The notes: generated from the letters alone by a model not told the origin. A stretch of 64,000 nucleotides of DNA from Piliocolobus tephrosceles (GCF_002776525.5 NC_045449.1:5946476-6010475); one strand, 5' to 3'. Shown: positions 42,651-53,185, counted from the stretch's first letter. Translations and numbers: made by a program.

Positions 42651-42651
42651 C

Positions 42652-42947
42652 CAGGAGCAGTGACTCACGCCTGTAATCCCAGCACTTTGGGAGGTCGAGG
42701 TGTGTGGATCACGAGGTCAGGAGGTCGAGACCATGCTGGCCAACATGATGAAACCCCATCTCTACTAAAAATACAAAAAATTAGCTGGGCATGGTTGTGT
42801 GCACCTGTAATCCCAGCTACTCGGGAGGCTGAGGCAGGAGAATTGCTTGAACCTGGGAGGCGGAGGGTGCAGTGAGCTGAGATTGCACCACTGCACTCCA
42901 ACCTGGCACCAAAGCAAGACTCCATCTTTAAAAAAAAAAAAAAAAAA
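42652..42947 (+). mobile_element. Alu, sense, tail grown into a polypurine repeat
   Basis: gccaggagcagtgactcacg to catctttaaaaaaaaa. The A tail continues into GAAA then GGAA units. Confidence 0.95.
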
Positions 42948-43382
42948 GGAAAAGAAAGAAAGAAAGAAAGAAAGAAGGGAAAGAAGGAAGGAAGGAAGGG
43001 AGAAAGGAAGGAAGGAAGGAAGGAAGGAAGGAAGGNNNNNNNNNNNNNNNNNNNNNNNNNNNNNNNNNNNNNNNNNNNNNNNNNNNNNNNNNNNNNNNNN
43101 NNNNNNNNNNNNNNNNNNNNNNNNNNNNNNNNNNNGAAGGAAAGGAGGAAGGAAGGAGGGAAGGGAGGGAGAGAGGGAAGGAAGGAAAGGCAAGGAAAGA
43201 AGGAAGGAAGGAAGGAAAGAGAAGAGGAAGGAAAGGGAGAGGAGGGGAGGGGAGGGGAGAGGAAGGAAGGGAATGGAAGGGAAGGGAAGGGAAGGGAAGG
43301 GAAAGAGAGAGAGACAGGTGGGGCAGGGCGAGGTGAAGTGAAGGAAAGAAAAGAAAAGAAATTAAAAGAAAAGACAGGACAA
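42948..43382 (+). repeat. (GAAA)n/(GGAA)n/(GGGAA)n polypurine tract with a 100-N gap
   Basis: GAAA units (42955-42975), GGAA units (42985-43035), N 43036-43135, then GGAA, GGGA, and GGGAA units (43240-43300) and AAAAG at the end. Almost pure purine on the plus strand for over 400 bp. True length unknown. Confidence 0.98.
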
Positions 43383-44559
43383 GAAAAGGGTCTCCTTCCA
43401 AAAACCACATAGAGGACAAACTCCCAGTACCACCTAGAAGTTCCCAAAGATGGAGGAGGCGCGGGGCTTCACCTCCCCACTCCACCTGCACGCGGTGCTT
43501 GGAGGGATCTGGAAGGGACAGAGAAGCCGCATCAGGAACACAAACACAGGGCTGGCTGGATGGAGAACAGGCTTCCTACTAGGTGACAGCCCAAAAAGAA
43601 CCTTTCTCTAAGAACTGATCAAACTCAATGCTAATTCATCCAGCTCAGCCCTCAGCATTCCGGGAGGCTGTCACTCTGCTGCCTGGTCTCCCCCAGGGGA
43701 TAGTCAGGAAATGACAGGAGAGATGTGCCAGGGGCAGGGCCCCAGCTGCAGCGAGGTGTGTGCTGGCTTAGGAACCAGGTCTCTTCTGTCAGCTTGAGTG
43801 GTGAGCGGATTCTGGAGTACAGGGCCACAGAGCAGGGAACCGAGGGGCTCCTCAGTATTGAGAGGGCCTCTGGGGGTTCCTGAGGGTTCGAGTGTGGGGC
43901 TCCCTGAGGTCCTGCCCCTTCACGAGCCCAGTTGAAACTGGTGATTGTCTCCACCTCTTTCCTTCCCCTGGGGGAGAATGTGACTGACCCAGCCTTGGTC
44001 ACCTTCTCTGGTTCACACATTCCCTCTCCACCCGAGACCTCCAGTGTCTAGAATCGATCTGTTTATCACTGGAGCATTGATGACGAGGTCACAACGCAAG
44101 CAGTCACTGGTCTGAAGACCCTCGAGCAGCAAGGCAGCTTAAATACTGCCCGGCCCACCTCCTGCTGACATCCGCTCAGCCCAGCCTCCAGTCTCAGGCA
44201 GCCTGGCCTCCTGAAGCCCCGGGTCCCCTCCCAGGACAGACCTGACTGACAAAACTTTCCTAATGCAAATCTCTTATGCAGAGAAACCTCTCTTTCTGAC
44301 CCCCCCAGGCCCCGAGCCTCCCCATGAAGTCCTTCAGATACACCGGGACATTGGTCCTAGGCGCCCCGAGCCTGGGTCACCTTCCCTTCAGCCAAAGAGT
44401 AAATCGGTCAGCACCCCATGGTCTCCAGCGTCTTCTCTGCCTCCTGCTATGGGGAGAGGAGTGTGCAGGCTCTGCCTTCAGTGCCCTGGCCTCTGATGCA
44501 TGCTGTACCCAAGGGTTGAATTCACAAGGAAGACGATTTAGAGATGGAATGTCTTGGTC
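43383..44559. other. Unique GC-rich sequence
   Basis: No repeat or exon recognised. A 122-residue minus-strand frame (43652-44020) has no recognisable domain. Confidence 0.4.
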
Positions 44560-45130
44560 AAGGTCCTTCTAGCTGCAGATAAGGAAACTGCACTGGAACT
44601 GGTTTACACAAATAAAAAGGGCTGATTGGGAAAATACAGGGTGTCTCTCTCTTGGAATGAAAAATGTGGAGGAACATACAGGCCTCAAAAGGAACTGAAA
44701 CTGCCAGGTGCGGTGGCTCACACCTGTAATCCCAGCACTTTGGGAGGTCAAGGTGGGTGGATTATCTGACATCAGGAGTTTGAGACCAGCCTAGCCAACA
44801 TGGTGAAATCCCATCTCTACTAAAAATACAAAAATTAGCCAGGCATGATGGCTTGTACCTGAAATCCCAGCTACTCCAGAGGCTGAGGCAAGAGAATCAC
44901 TTGAACCTGGGAGGCAGAGGTTGCAGTGAGCCGAGATCACACCACTGCACTCCAGCCTGGGCGACAAGAGTGAAAATCCTTCCCCCGCCCCCCAAAAAAG
45001 GAGAAATATACAGGCCTCAAAAGGAACTGAAACCAAGAAGCAAAGAGCTGCTGGGAACTGAGATCACTATTCTCTTTCCTCCTGTCTCCAGGACCTCGTG
45101 GTCTCGGCTTCCTTCTGTGCATCTGATGTT
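44560..45130 (+). repeat. Ancient repeat remnant split by an Alu
   Basis: tagctgcagataaggaaact, ggaactggtttacacaaata, gctgattgggaaaatacagg and, after the Alu, gctgctgggaactgagatca resemble the old family also suspected at 22870-23290. Confidence 0.35.
44702..45007 (+). mobile_element. Alu, sense, 26-bp perfect TSD
   Basis: tgccaggtgcggtggctcac to ccccccaaaaaaggagaaat (tail eroded). The duplication at 44676-44701 and 45008-45033 is identical over 26 bp, longer than the usual 7-20. Confidence 0.95.
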
Positions 45131-45744
45131 TCTCTCTCCCCTCCTCTCATCTCTCCTTCTCTTTTATCCTCTCTCCTTCTCTCTCAGTTCTAGTCTGCCC
45201 CAGCCCTGGCTTTATATTACCCCCTATGCAAGGACCCAGCTAAAACTGATCACTGACCACTGTCTGCATAATTTCATTTTCTGGGAGGCCATCTGATGGG
45301 TCTAGCCTGGGTCAGGCATCTACTGTGCTATGGCTAAGGAAGGCAGCTACACAGGACAGGGCTGCCCAGGGCCCTTACCTGTGGATACTGTTTGGGGCAG
45401 GATGGGGTGCTCCAAGAAGGGGAACAAGCTGGGCATCTACACCAGAGCTGGCACCATGGCACGGGTGCCTTGTCTGGAAGCCGCCCACTCCTGTATCACA
45501 ATTCTGAGAATGTGGCAGTCCCATCCCGGCCTGGGACCTCCTGATGTTAATGCTGGATCCTGGTCTCCTGTTTTTATTCAGTCTGTGTATTATGTCCTGC
45601 TGAATGAGTGGAATATGAAAATAACTTTTTATTTCCCTTTAGAGGGCATATCTGGAGCTGGCTCCTATCTCAAGGAAATCCTTTGTTGGGGGAGCCTGCA
45701 GCTTAGAGGAGGAAGCACCCTTCTGTGGAAAAGATGGGCTTGAG
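45131..45744. other. Unique sequence
   Basis: 45130-45190 is TCTC-rich. A 137-residue frame (45330-45743) has no domain I recognise. Confidence 0.4.
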
Positions 45745-45842
45745 GGGCGGCAGGGCATAGCGGGAAGCCCCCTGGCTTTGGAGCCGGGCTGCGCAGTGCT
45801 GAACACCAGGGCGGTCACTGTCCTCCTAACTGTTTGGACAAA
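45745..45842 (+). repeat. MIR 5' part, sense
   Basis: gggcatagcgggaagccccc, ggctttggagccgggctgcg, ctcctaactgtttggacaaa follow MIR 5' order up to an insertion point. Confidence 0.75.
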
Positions 45843-46285
45843 CGGAGGCAGGATGGTGCACTTCCGGGTTCTTCATTCCCCACCCCCAACTCTTCCCGCG
45901 CGCGGGAAAATGCAGCGGGCGACCCGGGACGGTGCAGATCAACTGGGCATGCGCCAGGTGACGTCATCTGAAGAGACCAAGATTTACCTGGTCGCACCTG
46001 CGGAACGCCCCGGACACGCCCGTGCCCCGCCTATTGCCCTCCCACTCCTAGAAAAGCCGCTCTCGCCAAGGTCCCACGCGGACTTCCCAGCCCCACTCCT
46101 GTCGGGATGTCGGGACTGTCGGAACTCTGTCCGAGAGCCCCACCGGAGGACTCTGCCGGCCTTCTTTGCCGGAGGCCGACAGACTTCTTCCCCACACCTT
46201 AGGTTACCAAAATAAACTTGCAGTTTTGCTCCTACACTTGCCTACCCCCTGGTTCTTTTGTGCCCGCTCCGCTGGTCTTAGAAAA
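45843..46285 (+). mobile_element. 443-bp CpG-rich promoter-like insertion (solo-LTR-like) inside a MIR
   Basis: The MIR sequence stops at 45842 and resumes at 46286 with acaaa repeated on both sides (45838-45842; 46286-46290), a 5-bp TSD. The insert holds, in order: an ETS/GABP-type CACTTCCGGG (45859-45868), a perfect 16-bp E2F-type palindrome TTCCCGCGCGCGGGAA (45893-45908), an NRF1-like GCATGCGCC (45947-45955), a consensus CRE TGACGTCA (45959-45966), a TATA-like TAGAAAAG (46049-46056), then AATAAA (46211-46216) about 160 bp later with a T/C-rich end. This resembles U3-R-U5 of an ERV LTR, but the termini are cggagg...agaaa rather than TG...CA. I do not recognise the family. Confidence 0.6.
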
Positions 46286-46405
46286 ACAAATCACTAACCT
46301 CTCTGGGCCTCGCAGGACAAACCTGCCTATGTTGTACAATAAACCCAGTAATATAGGTCAAGTGCCTAGCTAGGACAGTGCCCGGCTCATCACAAGCCTT
46401 CCAGA
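46286..46405 (+). repeat. MIR 3' part, sense
   Basis: acaaatcactaacctctctg then ggcctcg, and ggacagtgcccggctcatca, continue the MIR begun at 45745. Confidence 0.75.
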
Positions 46406-46779
46406 CCCTCAGGATAGTGACGGGGTAGAAGCCTGTGGACATCGCGAATATTCTCACTGAGGAGAGGATATGGCTGAGCAAGGTGTGGATTCTATCTCCG
46501 TTGCTGAGAGCCCACCACATCCCAGCAGGTTTCTCGTTTGAGCACCTAGCTGGGGGTGTTCTGGTGCAGGGGACCTGGAGTTCAGTTTGAGACATGCAGT
46601 CTGCGATCCAGACAACGCATTGATCGTGAGGAATGAGCTGCCGGGAGCTCCAGCAGAGGGAGACGGGCTGGGGACCGAGGTGTCATGAGTGGAGTCATAA
46701 CCGCTCGCTCTCTGTCCCTTCCCTAAGCTGTCTCCTCGCTGTTCGAGCGGCTCTGACCCTCCCCAGTGGAAAATTTTTC
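46406..46779. other. Unique sequence
   Basis: No repeat or exon recognised. Confidence 0.4.
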
Positions 46780-47480
46780 TCCCTCCCAGCCAGGAGGGCC
46801 TTGGGAGGCACTCAAATGTGCAACTTTTTTATAGTTCACATTTATTCTACTGGAGAAATCAGCCCTCGACCGCAACGGTGCCCAGGCATGAATCATAATG
46901 TCCATGGTGTAGAGAAAATGCAGTAAGTCAGCAGTTATGGGGTGGGGCCCCAGGGTTTTCATTCACAAAGAGATTTTTCAGTTTTATTAAAATCAATACG
47001 AGTTTTATTACAGTAGAAATGAAATGAGGTCCCCTTGCTTCTGGGATAAGGAACCACATCGCCATGGCAGCGGGGTAGGAGGACCCCTGCCTGAAAGAGA
47101 CCCTCCTCCGGAAGGCGAATGCTTTGATTCATGCACCCAGAGTGGTGGCGACCCTGCAGGCCTGGAGAGAGAAGAGCTGCAGCCAAAGAAACAGGTCTAC
47201 TGGGAAATTTCCAGCAACATGCCACGCCCCCCACTCCGTGTCTCCTTCCTGTGTTCTTGCAAATCGTTGCGAATCCTATAAAAATCGTGACATAACGGGT
47301 GGGGCAAAATTTTCCGTGGAAAACGGAGGTAGAGCCGATTTCGTCATTGAGGTTGACTTGGCGCTGAGATTGTCCTTCTGGAGGAATGAAGGCAGGCACA
47401 GAGAGCAAGCTGGTGTGGAAGCATTCTGTAAATTGCTAATGGTTTTTACCTCATCCTTGTAGTTACCATCCATAACAATG
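46780..47480. promoter_or_regulatory. Candidate conserved non-coding block
   Basis: Repeat-free, complex. 46820-47030 carries tttttatagttcacatttat, gaatcataatgtccatggtg and gttttattaaaatcaatacg; 47250-47420 carries several CpGs kept outside any island (ttgcgaatcctataaaaatc, gtgacataacgggtggggca, gccgatttcgtcattgaggt). Retained CpGs in AT-mixed unique DNA are suggestive of constraint. Confidence 0.4.
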
Positions 47481-47635
47481 GGTGCTCAGGTCCTATAAAC
47501 TGGCTCTTGGGGAAAGAATAACAAGGGCCACCATCTCCGAGTTAATGGTCAAGACACAAAGACAGTCCCCATGGAAACCAGAACAGAGATGATCACTGAA
47601 CGCAGGGGACAAGGCATAAGAGGAGTCCGCCCATG
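47481..47635. other. Unique sequence
   Basis: Nothing recognised. Confidence 0.4.
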
Positions 47636-48092
47636 TGTACACACACACGCTCTGCACACTCACATGCACACACATTGCACACTCACATGTATACACTCAC
47701 ATTGCACACACACATTGCACACTCACATGTGTACACTCAGATTGCACATTCACATTGCACACGTGCACACACATTGCACACTCACATGCATGCACACATA
47801 CTGCACAGTCATATGCACATATTGGACACTCACATTGCACGCTCATACGCACACACATTGCACACTCACATGCACACATTTTGCACACTCACATACACAC
47901 ATTGCACACCCAGATTGCACACTCACATGCATACCTACACATATTGCACACTTACATGCACACACACTGCACACTCACGTGCATACATACATATTGCACA
48001 CTCAAATGTACACACATATTGGATACTCACATTGCACACTTACATGCATACCCACACATATTGCAAACTCACATGTACACACACACACTCTT
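47636..48092 (+). repeat. CA-rich minisatellite, 20-26-bp units
   Basis: Units around ttgcacactcacatgcacac, with variants (gtgtacactcagattgcac; attggatactcac). Irregular unit length. G is nearly confined to TGCAC and ATG positions. Frames are open on both strands (His/Thr/Cys-rich), giving spurious ORFs up to 260 residues. Confidence 0.95.
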
Positions 48093-48777
48093 AAGCAGCT
48101 CTCTGGGTGGGTTGTGGAGGGACCTCAGAGCCCAGTCTGGAGCCCCCGGTGCAGACATGGGGCAGAGTGGGGTGGAGTTCTCTGGACAAGGCCCCAGGGC
48201 CTAGGTAGCTTGGCCCCCAGGGGTGGCCTAGCTCCCCAGGACAGCTGTGGGCAATCCGCTCCTGGCTCCTGCAGGAGCTCCCAGTACCCACGCGCTGGCC
48301 AAGACTTGAAGGGAGCTGAATTTGGGTCAGAACCTCAGACTCCTCTACGTTGAGCCCTAGAAGCTCCTCTCCTGGCTCTAGGGTTGTAGTCTCAGTCCAG
48401 ACTGCTGAGATGTCCTGGCAGCCCTGGGAACTAGACCAAAGCTGCTTAATTGGGGTTCTGCAGTCATCATTTATCTGGGAGGACAGCTTCTGCCACCTGG
48501 GGTCTGGTGCTGTAGAGGTGGCTGGCTCAAAGGCCTCAAAGCTGCTTCAAGTACTGAGGCAGAAGCTTCTGCCAGAGCTCTTGGAAAGCTGCCGACCTGG
48601 CTGTCCACCTTCAGAGGGGTGTGGACATGCCCTTGTTTCATAGGGGCCGGCAGAGCCCAGACCCAGAGAATGGGGCACCCAGGGTGACCCAGGGGACACC
48701 GATTTCAGCCAGGCAAGGGACTTTGGTTGAGAAAGTGCCTGTGATGTGGATCCTACAAGCCTTGGAGGATTTCCTCC

Positions 48778-48780
<3 letters not shown>
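48093..48780. other. Unique GC-rich sequence
   Basis: No repeat or exon recognised. Confidence 0.4.
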
Positions 48781-48814
<34 letters not shown>

Positions 48815-49103
48815 GCGGGGGGGAGGACAGGGTCTCACTCTGTCACCCAGGCTGAAATGCAGTGGCATGATGTTGGCTCGCTACAACCTTGACCTCCCGG
48901 GCTTAAGCAATCCTCCCATCTCAGCCTCCCGAGTAGCTGGGACCACAGTGGGTTGCCACTATGCCCAGCTAATACTTTAATTTGTAGAGATGGGGTCTTG
49001 CTATGTTGTCCAGACTGGTCTCAAACTCCTGGGCTCAAGTGATCCTCCTGCCTCCACCTCCCAAAGTGCTTTAATTACAGGTGAGAGCCACTGTGCACAG
49101 CCC
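48781..49103 (-). mobile_element. Old Alu (AluJ-like), antisense
   Basis: 33-base T tract, then gacagggtctcactctgtca, AluJ-type gcttaagcaatcctcccatc and gggtcttgctatgttgtcca, ends gagccactgtgcacagcc. Confidence 0.93.
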
Positions 49104-49121
49104 CAACCTTTTTAGCGAGAT

Positions 49122-49408
49122 TTTTTTTGAGACGGCGTCTCGCTCTGTCGCCCAGGCTGGAGTGCAGTGGCTGGATCTCAGCTCACTACAAGCTCCGCCT
49201 CCCGGATTTACGCCATTCTCCTGCCTCAGCCTCCCGAGTAGCTGGGACTACAGGCGCCCGCCACCTTGCCCAGCTAGTTTTTTGTATTTTTTAGTAGAGA
49301 CAGGGTTTCACCGTGTTAGCCAGGATGGTCTTGATCTCCTGACCTCGTGATCCACCCGTCTCGGCCTCCCAAAGTGCTGGGATTACAGGCTTGAGCCACT
49401 GCGCCCGG
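49122..49408 (-). mobile_element. Young AluY-type, Old World monkey lineage, antisense
   Basis: gagacggcgtctcgctctgt, gtggctggatctcagctcac, caggcttgagccactgcgcc. The TSD is about agccccaac(c)tttt (49099-49112; 49411-49423). Confidence 0.94.
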
Positions 49409-49429
49409 CCTAGCCCCAACTTTTAAAAA

Positions 49430-49766
49430 TGAAAACAACAATAACAGCAAGTCACCCCCAAATCCCAACCCTAACAAAGCGATTTTCATTTTTATGTATC
49501 TACTTCTTGTCCTCGTCTACAAAGACACACATTTTTCTTCATTGAAATGATAATATGTACATGATTTTTATCTACAGGTGGGTTTTTTTGTCGACTTAAC
49601 AATACATAATATTTTTCATTTTTCCATGCAGTTTTGATTAAATTTAATATCTGTATAAAAATGAAATTGTGAAGATGTTTCCCTAATTACTGAGTTTTTG
49701 TTATTGAATAAGGCTGCACTGAACATCTTCAAAGGGATTTTTTCTTTCTGGAGGTAAACTATTAGG
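49430..49766 (-). mobile_element. Old L1M-type block, antisense (left)
   Basis: ttttccatgcagttttgatt, aaggctgcactgaacatctt and ttctggaggtaaactattag match an old L1 block, continued at 50350. Confidence 0.45.
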
Positions 49767-50041
49767 TAAATCCCAGCACTTTGGGAGGCCAAGGCAGGCG
49801 GATTACCTGAGATCAGGAGCTCGAGACCAGCCTGGCCAACATAGTGAAACTCCGTCTCTACTAAAAATACAAAAAATTAGCCGGGCGTGGTGGTGGGCGC
49901 CTGTAGTCCCAGCTACTCGGGAGGCTGAGACAGGAGAATGGCGTAAACCCGGGAGGCAGAGCTTGCAGTGAGCTGAGATAGCGCCACTGCACTCCAGCCT
50001 GGGCGATGGGCAAGACTCCATCTCAAAAAAAAAAAAAAAAA
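49767..50041 (+). mobile_element. Alu, sense, 5'-truncated
   Basis: aaatcccagcactttgggag to a long A tail at 50024-50041. Confidence 0.93.
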
Positions 50042-50192
50042 AATTACAAAAAGTAGCTGGGTGTGGTGGCATATGCCTGTAATCCCAGCTACTCAGGAGG
50101 CTGAAGCAGGAGAATTGCTTGAGCCCAGGAGACGGAGGCTGCAGTGAGCCGAGATCATGCTATTTGCACTCCAGTCTGGCCGACAGAGGGCC
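50042..50192 (+). mobile_element. Alu right arm, sense
   Basis: attacaaaaagtagctgggt, gagacggaggctgcagtgag, ctgtctgg-like end (tctggccgacagag). Right arm of an older Alu; the AluY above probably inserted in its linker. Confidence 0.85.
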
Positions 50193-50349
50193 AAAGGACA
50201 TAAGTATTTTTTGATTCTTATTGCAGATTGCTCACTTAGAGTAACCCATTGTGCCCCCACCCATATCCCACATCCCACACCCCAACCTTGCCGCAGTGGC
50301 TTGTTACACGTGTGTGTTTGGAGGTAGGTGTTTCTGCTAATTTGATAAG
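50193..50349. other. Unique sequence
   Basis: Nothing recognised. Confidence 0.4.
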
Positions 50350-50900
50350 CATCAAATAGCAACTCAAGACTGCTTAATTTTAATTGCTCTGATTACTAGC
50401 AAGGCTAAACCGTTTCCCAGGTGTTTGTAACAGACTGGATGTCCCTCATGTGAATACCTGCTTAAATGTGTTGCCTACTTATCTACTGGGTCATAATACT
50501 TTCTCTCTCATAAATTTTAATGAACTCTTTGTGTAACATTGCTATCAACTCTTCCTGTATCAAAGTTGGTGCAACTATCTTTTTCCATCTAGCATTTCAT
50601 TACTTTTTTTTTTTTTTTTTTTGACATATGGGAGTTTTTGTTTTGTTTTTGCTGTCTTCTGTTTTATCTTTTGTGGTTTCTTCTGTTGCTGCAAAGCTGA
50701 CACTGGTCCTTCTTCGTAGAGGTAATAAATATTTCATTTTCTGCTAACTTTTCTATTTTTAAAAATAAATTTAGCTCTTTCATCCATCTGTAGTCTATTT
50801 TAGTGGAAGGAGGAAGCTCGATTAAAATTATTCCATGCTATCCGGTTTCACAACATCATTCATTTTAAATTATTATTTTATAAAACATTCTAATGTCTAA
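50350..50900 (-). mobile_element. Old L1M-type block, antisense (right)
   Basis: aattgctctgattactagca, tgcttaaatgtgttgcctac, taatgaactctttgtgtaac, ctctttcatccatctgtagt. Contains a T tract at 50606-50622. Confidence 0.5.
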
Positions 50901-51136
50901 CAGGTTCAGCTGTGGGATTTACTCTTTTTTCTTAGACTGTCCTTTGAAATCCTCATCTGTTTGTTTTTCCTGAATCAGTTGTGTTCAGAGAAGTACTGTT
51001 GGGATTGATTTGGGGTGGGCTATGTTTGCGAATTCACCTAAGGTAGTGAGACATTTTCACAATAGCAAGTGTGCTGGGCTTGTCTCTCCCGGCCCCCACT
51101 CTATTAGGATGTGCAACTTTCCTGATAAAGATCAGG
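50901..51136. other. AT-rich unassigned sequence
   Basis: Possibly more L1M; no landmark I can name with confidence. Confidence 0.3.
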
Positions 51137-51472
51137 CGGCCCGGCGCGGTGGCTCAAGCCTGTAATCCCAGCACTTTGGGAGGCTGAGGCAGGCGGATCA
51201 TGAAGTCAGGAGATCAAGACCATCCTGGCTAACACGGTGAAACCCCGTCTCTACTAAAAGTACAAAAAAATTAGCCGGGCGTGGTGGCGGGTGCCTATAG
51301 TCCCAGCTACTCCAGAGGCTGAGGCAGGAGAATGGCGTGAACCCGGGAGGCGGAGCTTGCAGTGAGCCGAGATCACTGAGCTCAGTGAGCCGACATCAGT
51401 GAGCCGAGATCACTCTGTCGCCCACGCACTCCTGCCTGGGCGACAGAGCAAGATTCGGTCTCAGAAAAAAAA
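51137..51472 (+). mobile_element. Young AluY-type, sense, with internal tandem duplication
   Basis: ggcccggcgcggtggctcaa to a short A tail. The segment around cagtgagccgagatcac is present three times with variants (51360-51415), adding about 45 bp to the right arm. Confidence 0.95.
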
Positions 51473-51479
51473 AAAGTCA

Positions 51480-52330
51480 GGCATATGTTTATTCCTAAGT
51501 ATATTAGATCACTTGTTTGTGTTGTAAATGGTTTTTTCCATTATATTTTCTAGCTAGTGTGGTGTTCAGCACTATCAATTTTTATGTATGTAGTTTGCAT
51601 TTGTCCTCTCCCTTAAACTCTTTAATTTGTGAATTTGTGCTGATTCTTTTGTATTCACTATCCATACAAATGTTCTCATGTTGTCCCTTTTCCCCCCAAT
51701 TTATTTTATCTTGCCTTACTAAAGTGACTGGGATGTCCACACAAGATTAAATTGCACCACTACCTTAAATCCTTTTAGGAACTTGGTAGGGTTTCAGTTA
51801 ACTTGGTGTTTGTTTGTTTTGAGACAGAGTCTCGCTCTTGTTGCCCAGGCTGGAGTGCAGTGGCACAATCACAGCTCACTGCAACCTCCATCTCCCGGGT
51901 TCAAGCGATTCTCTTGCCTCAGTCTCCCAAGTAGCTGGGATTATAGGTACCCATCACCGCGCGTGGCTAATCTTTTTTTTTTTTAAGTAGAGATGGGGTT
52001 CCACCGTGTTGGCCAGGCTGATCTCAAGCTCCTGACCTCAGATGATCCACCCGCCTCAGCCTCCTAAAGTGCTGGGATTACAGGCGTGAGCCACGGTGCC
52101 CAGCCTTAACTTGTTAATGAATTATCAGTGTGATAACAGGCTTTCTTTTTTGTTCCTAAAGATACTTGTGTTTTACCAGTGCAATGTTTGCACTGAAATA
52201 GGTATGTTTTATCCTGTTGAAAAATCCTTGAATGCTTAGGTTGTAATATTTTTAACGATTGAATTTTATGAAATTATATTTGGGGTGATTATTAAGATGA
52301 GTTTAATATCTTCCATTTTGGCCTTCATTT
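51480..52330 (-). mobile_element. Old L1M-type ORF2, antisense, split by Alu
   Basis: ttattcctaagtatattaga, tgttgtaaatggttttttcc, gaatttgtgctgattctttt (left of Alu) and ttatcctgttgaaaaatcct, tttaacgattgaattttatg (right) follow L1 ORF2 in reverse. Confidence 0.55.
51812..52104 (-). mobile_element. Alu, antisense
   Basis: gttttgagacagagtctcgc to gagccacggtgcccagcc. Flanks ttaacttgg / ttaacttgt suggest a short TSD. Confidence 0.95.
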
Positions 52331-53185
52331 TTTTCAACAATCCTTTGTGGATTGAATATTGAATGAATAATGAAATTCTCCCCTAGTGACTGAGCTGGAA
52401 TTGCAACCCAGGTATTCCAATTCCACCTCCCACGATGCTTGGCAAAATTAACATTTCAGAAGGTATGTTTACATTTTCAAAGGCTTGAACATTGCTTATT
52501 GCCAGAGGATCAGCAAATACAGGGAGATAAATGGTGTGTTTCCGATAGAATTACCTATCTTGAACCCTTTTCAGGGCACCCAGGTTTTAATCGGAATTAG
52601 CAAAATAAGCCATACTCAAGCATCTCCAAGAGTGACTTTTAAACTTTAAAAACTTATTAAGACTGGAGGGTTCATTGACAATGATTTTTGAAACCTCACT
52701 TTGAAAGGGGAACTAGATGATTTTGACCAAAATTTAACTGAGACCTAAGTGCATGTGCTAAAGCAAAACAGTCCTTGGATATTCATTTCCAGATCCTCTG
52801 CACAGCGGCCACCGCAGAGCCGCGGAGCCCCTTCCCCGGTCCCCACCGGGCTTGCTGTCTGCTCTCCCTGCAGGCTCATCCCTGCATCCTCCTCTGTGTA
52901 CCCCGCAGCAGCCGCCCCCGTGGGTGCTTTCTCTCCTGGCTGCTTGCTTTCTGCTGCACTGGGGGAGACTTTTATTCTGCTCCAATTAGCCAGAACAGTT
53001 ACTGCTTCTGTGGGATTCAAGCTGAAAACAGAGCCCACGCTGCACAGCACCGCGCCTCCTCTGGCAAAAGCGCTGTTCAGGTGCTCTGCGAGCAGCACCC
53101 ATGGGGAGCCCAGTGACCTTCTCGCTCCCATCATCCCTTGAGCCACAGTTTCTAAAGCGCCCCCACAAACACTCACCTGATTTCG
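52331..53185. other. Unique sequence with possible regulatory part
   Basis: 52440-52760 is complex, AT-leaning and repeat-free (gttttaatcggaattagcaa, aaataagccatactcaagc). 52790-53110 is GC-rich. Three overlapping frames of 113-143 residues at 52745-53176 lie on both strands with no domain, so I do not call a gene. Confidence 0.35.

Noticed and set aside
42665..43491. Frames of 260 and 187 residues
   Set aside because: Alu antisense plus a polypurine repeat plus 100 N.
45778..46215. 145-residue frame across the CpG-rich insertion
   Set aside because: It runs from MIR sequence into the insertion with no domain; a promoter/LTR reading fits the motifs better.
47571..48353. Frames of 260, 189 and 153 residues, His/Thr/Cys-rich
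   Set aside because: Produced by the CA-rich minisatellite in three frames at once. No codon structure.
52745..53176. Possible GC-rich exon (143-residue minus, 130- and 113-residue plus frames)
   Set aside because: Three frames on both strands overlap in GC-rich DNA with no domain, no splice-site evidence and no clear CpG island.
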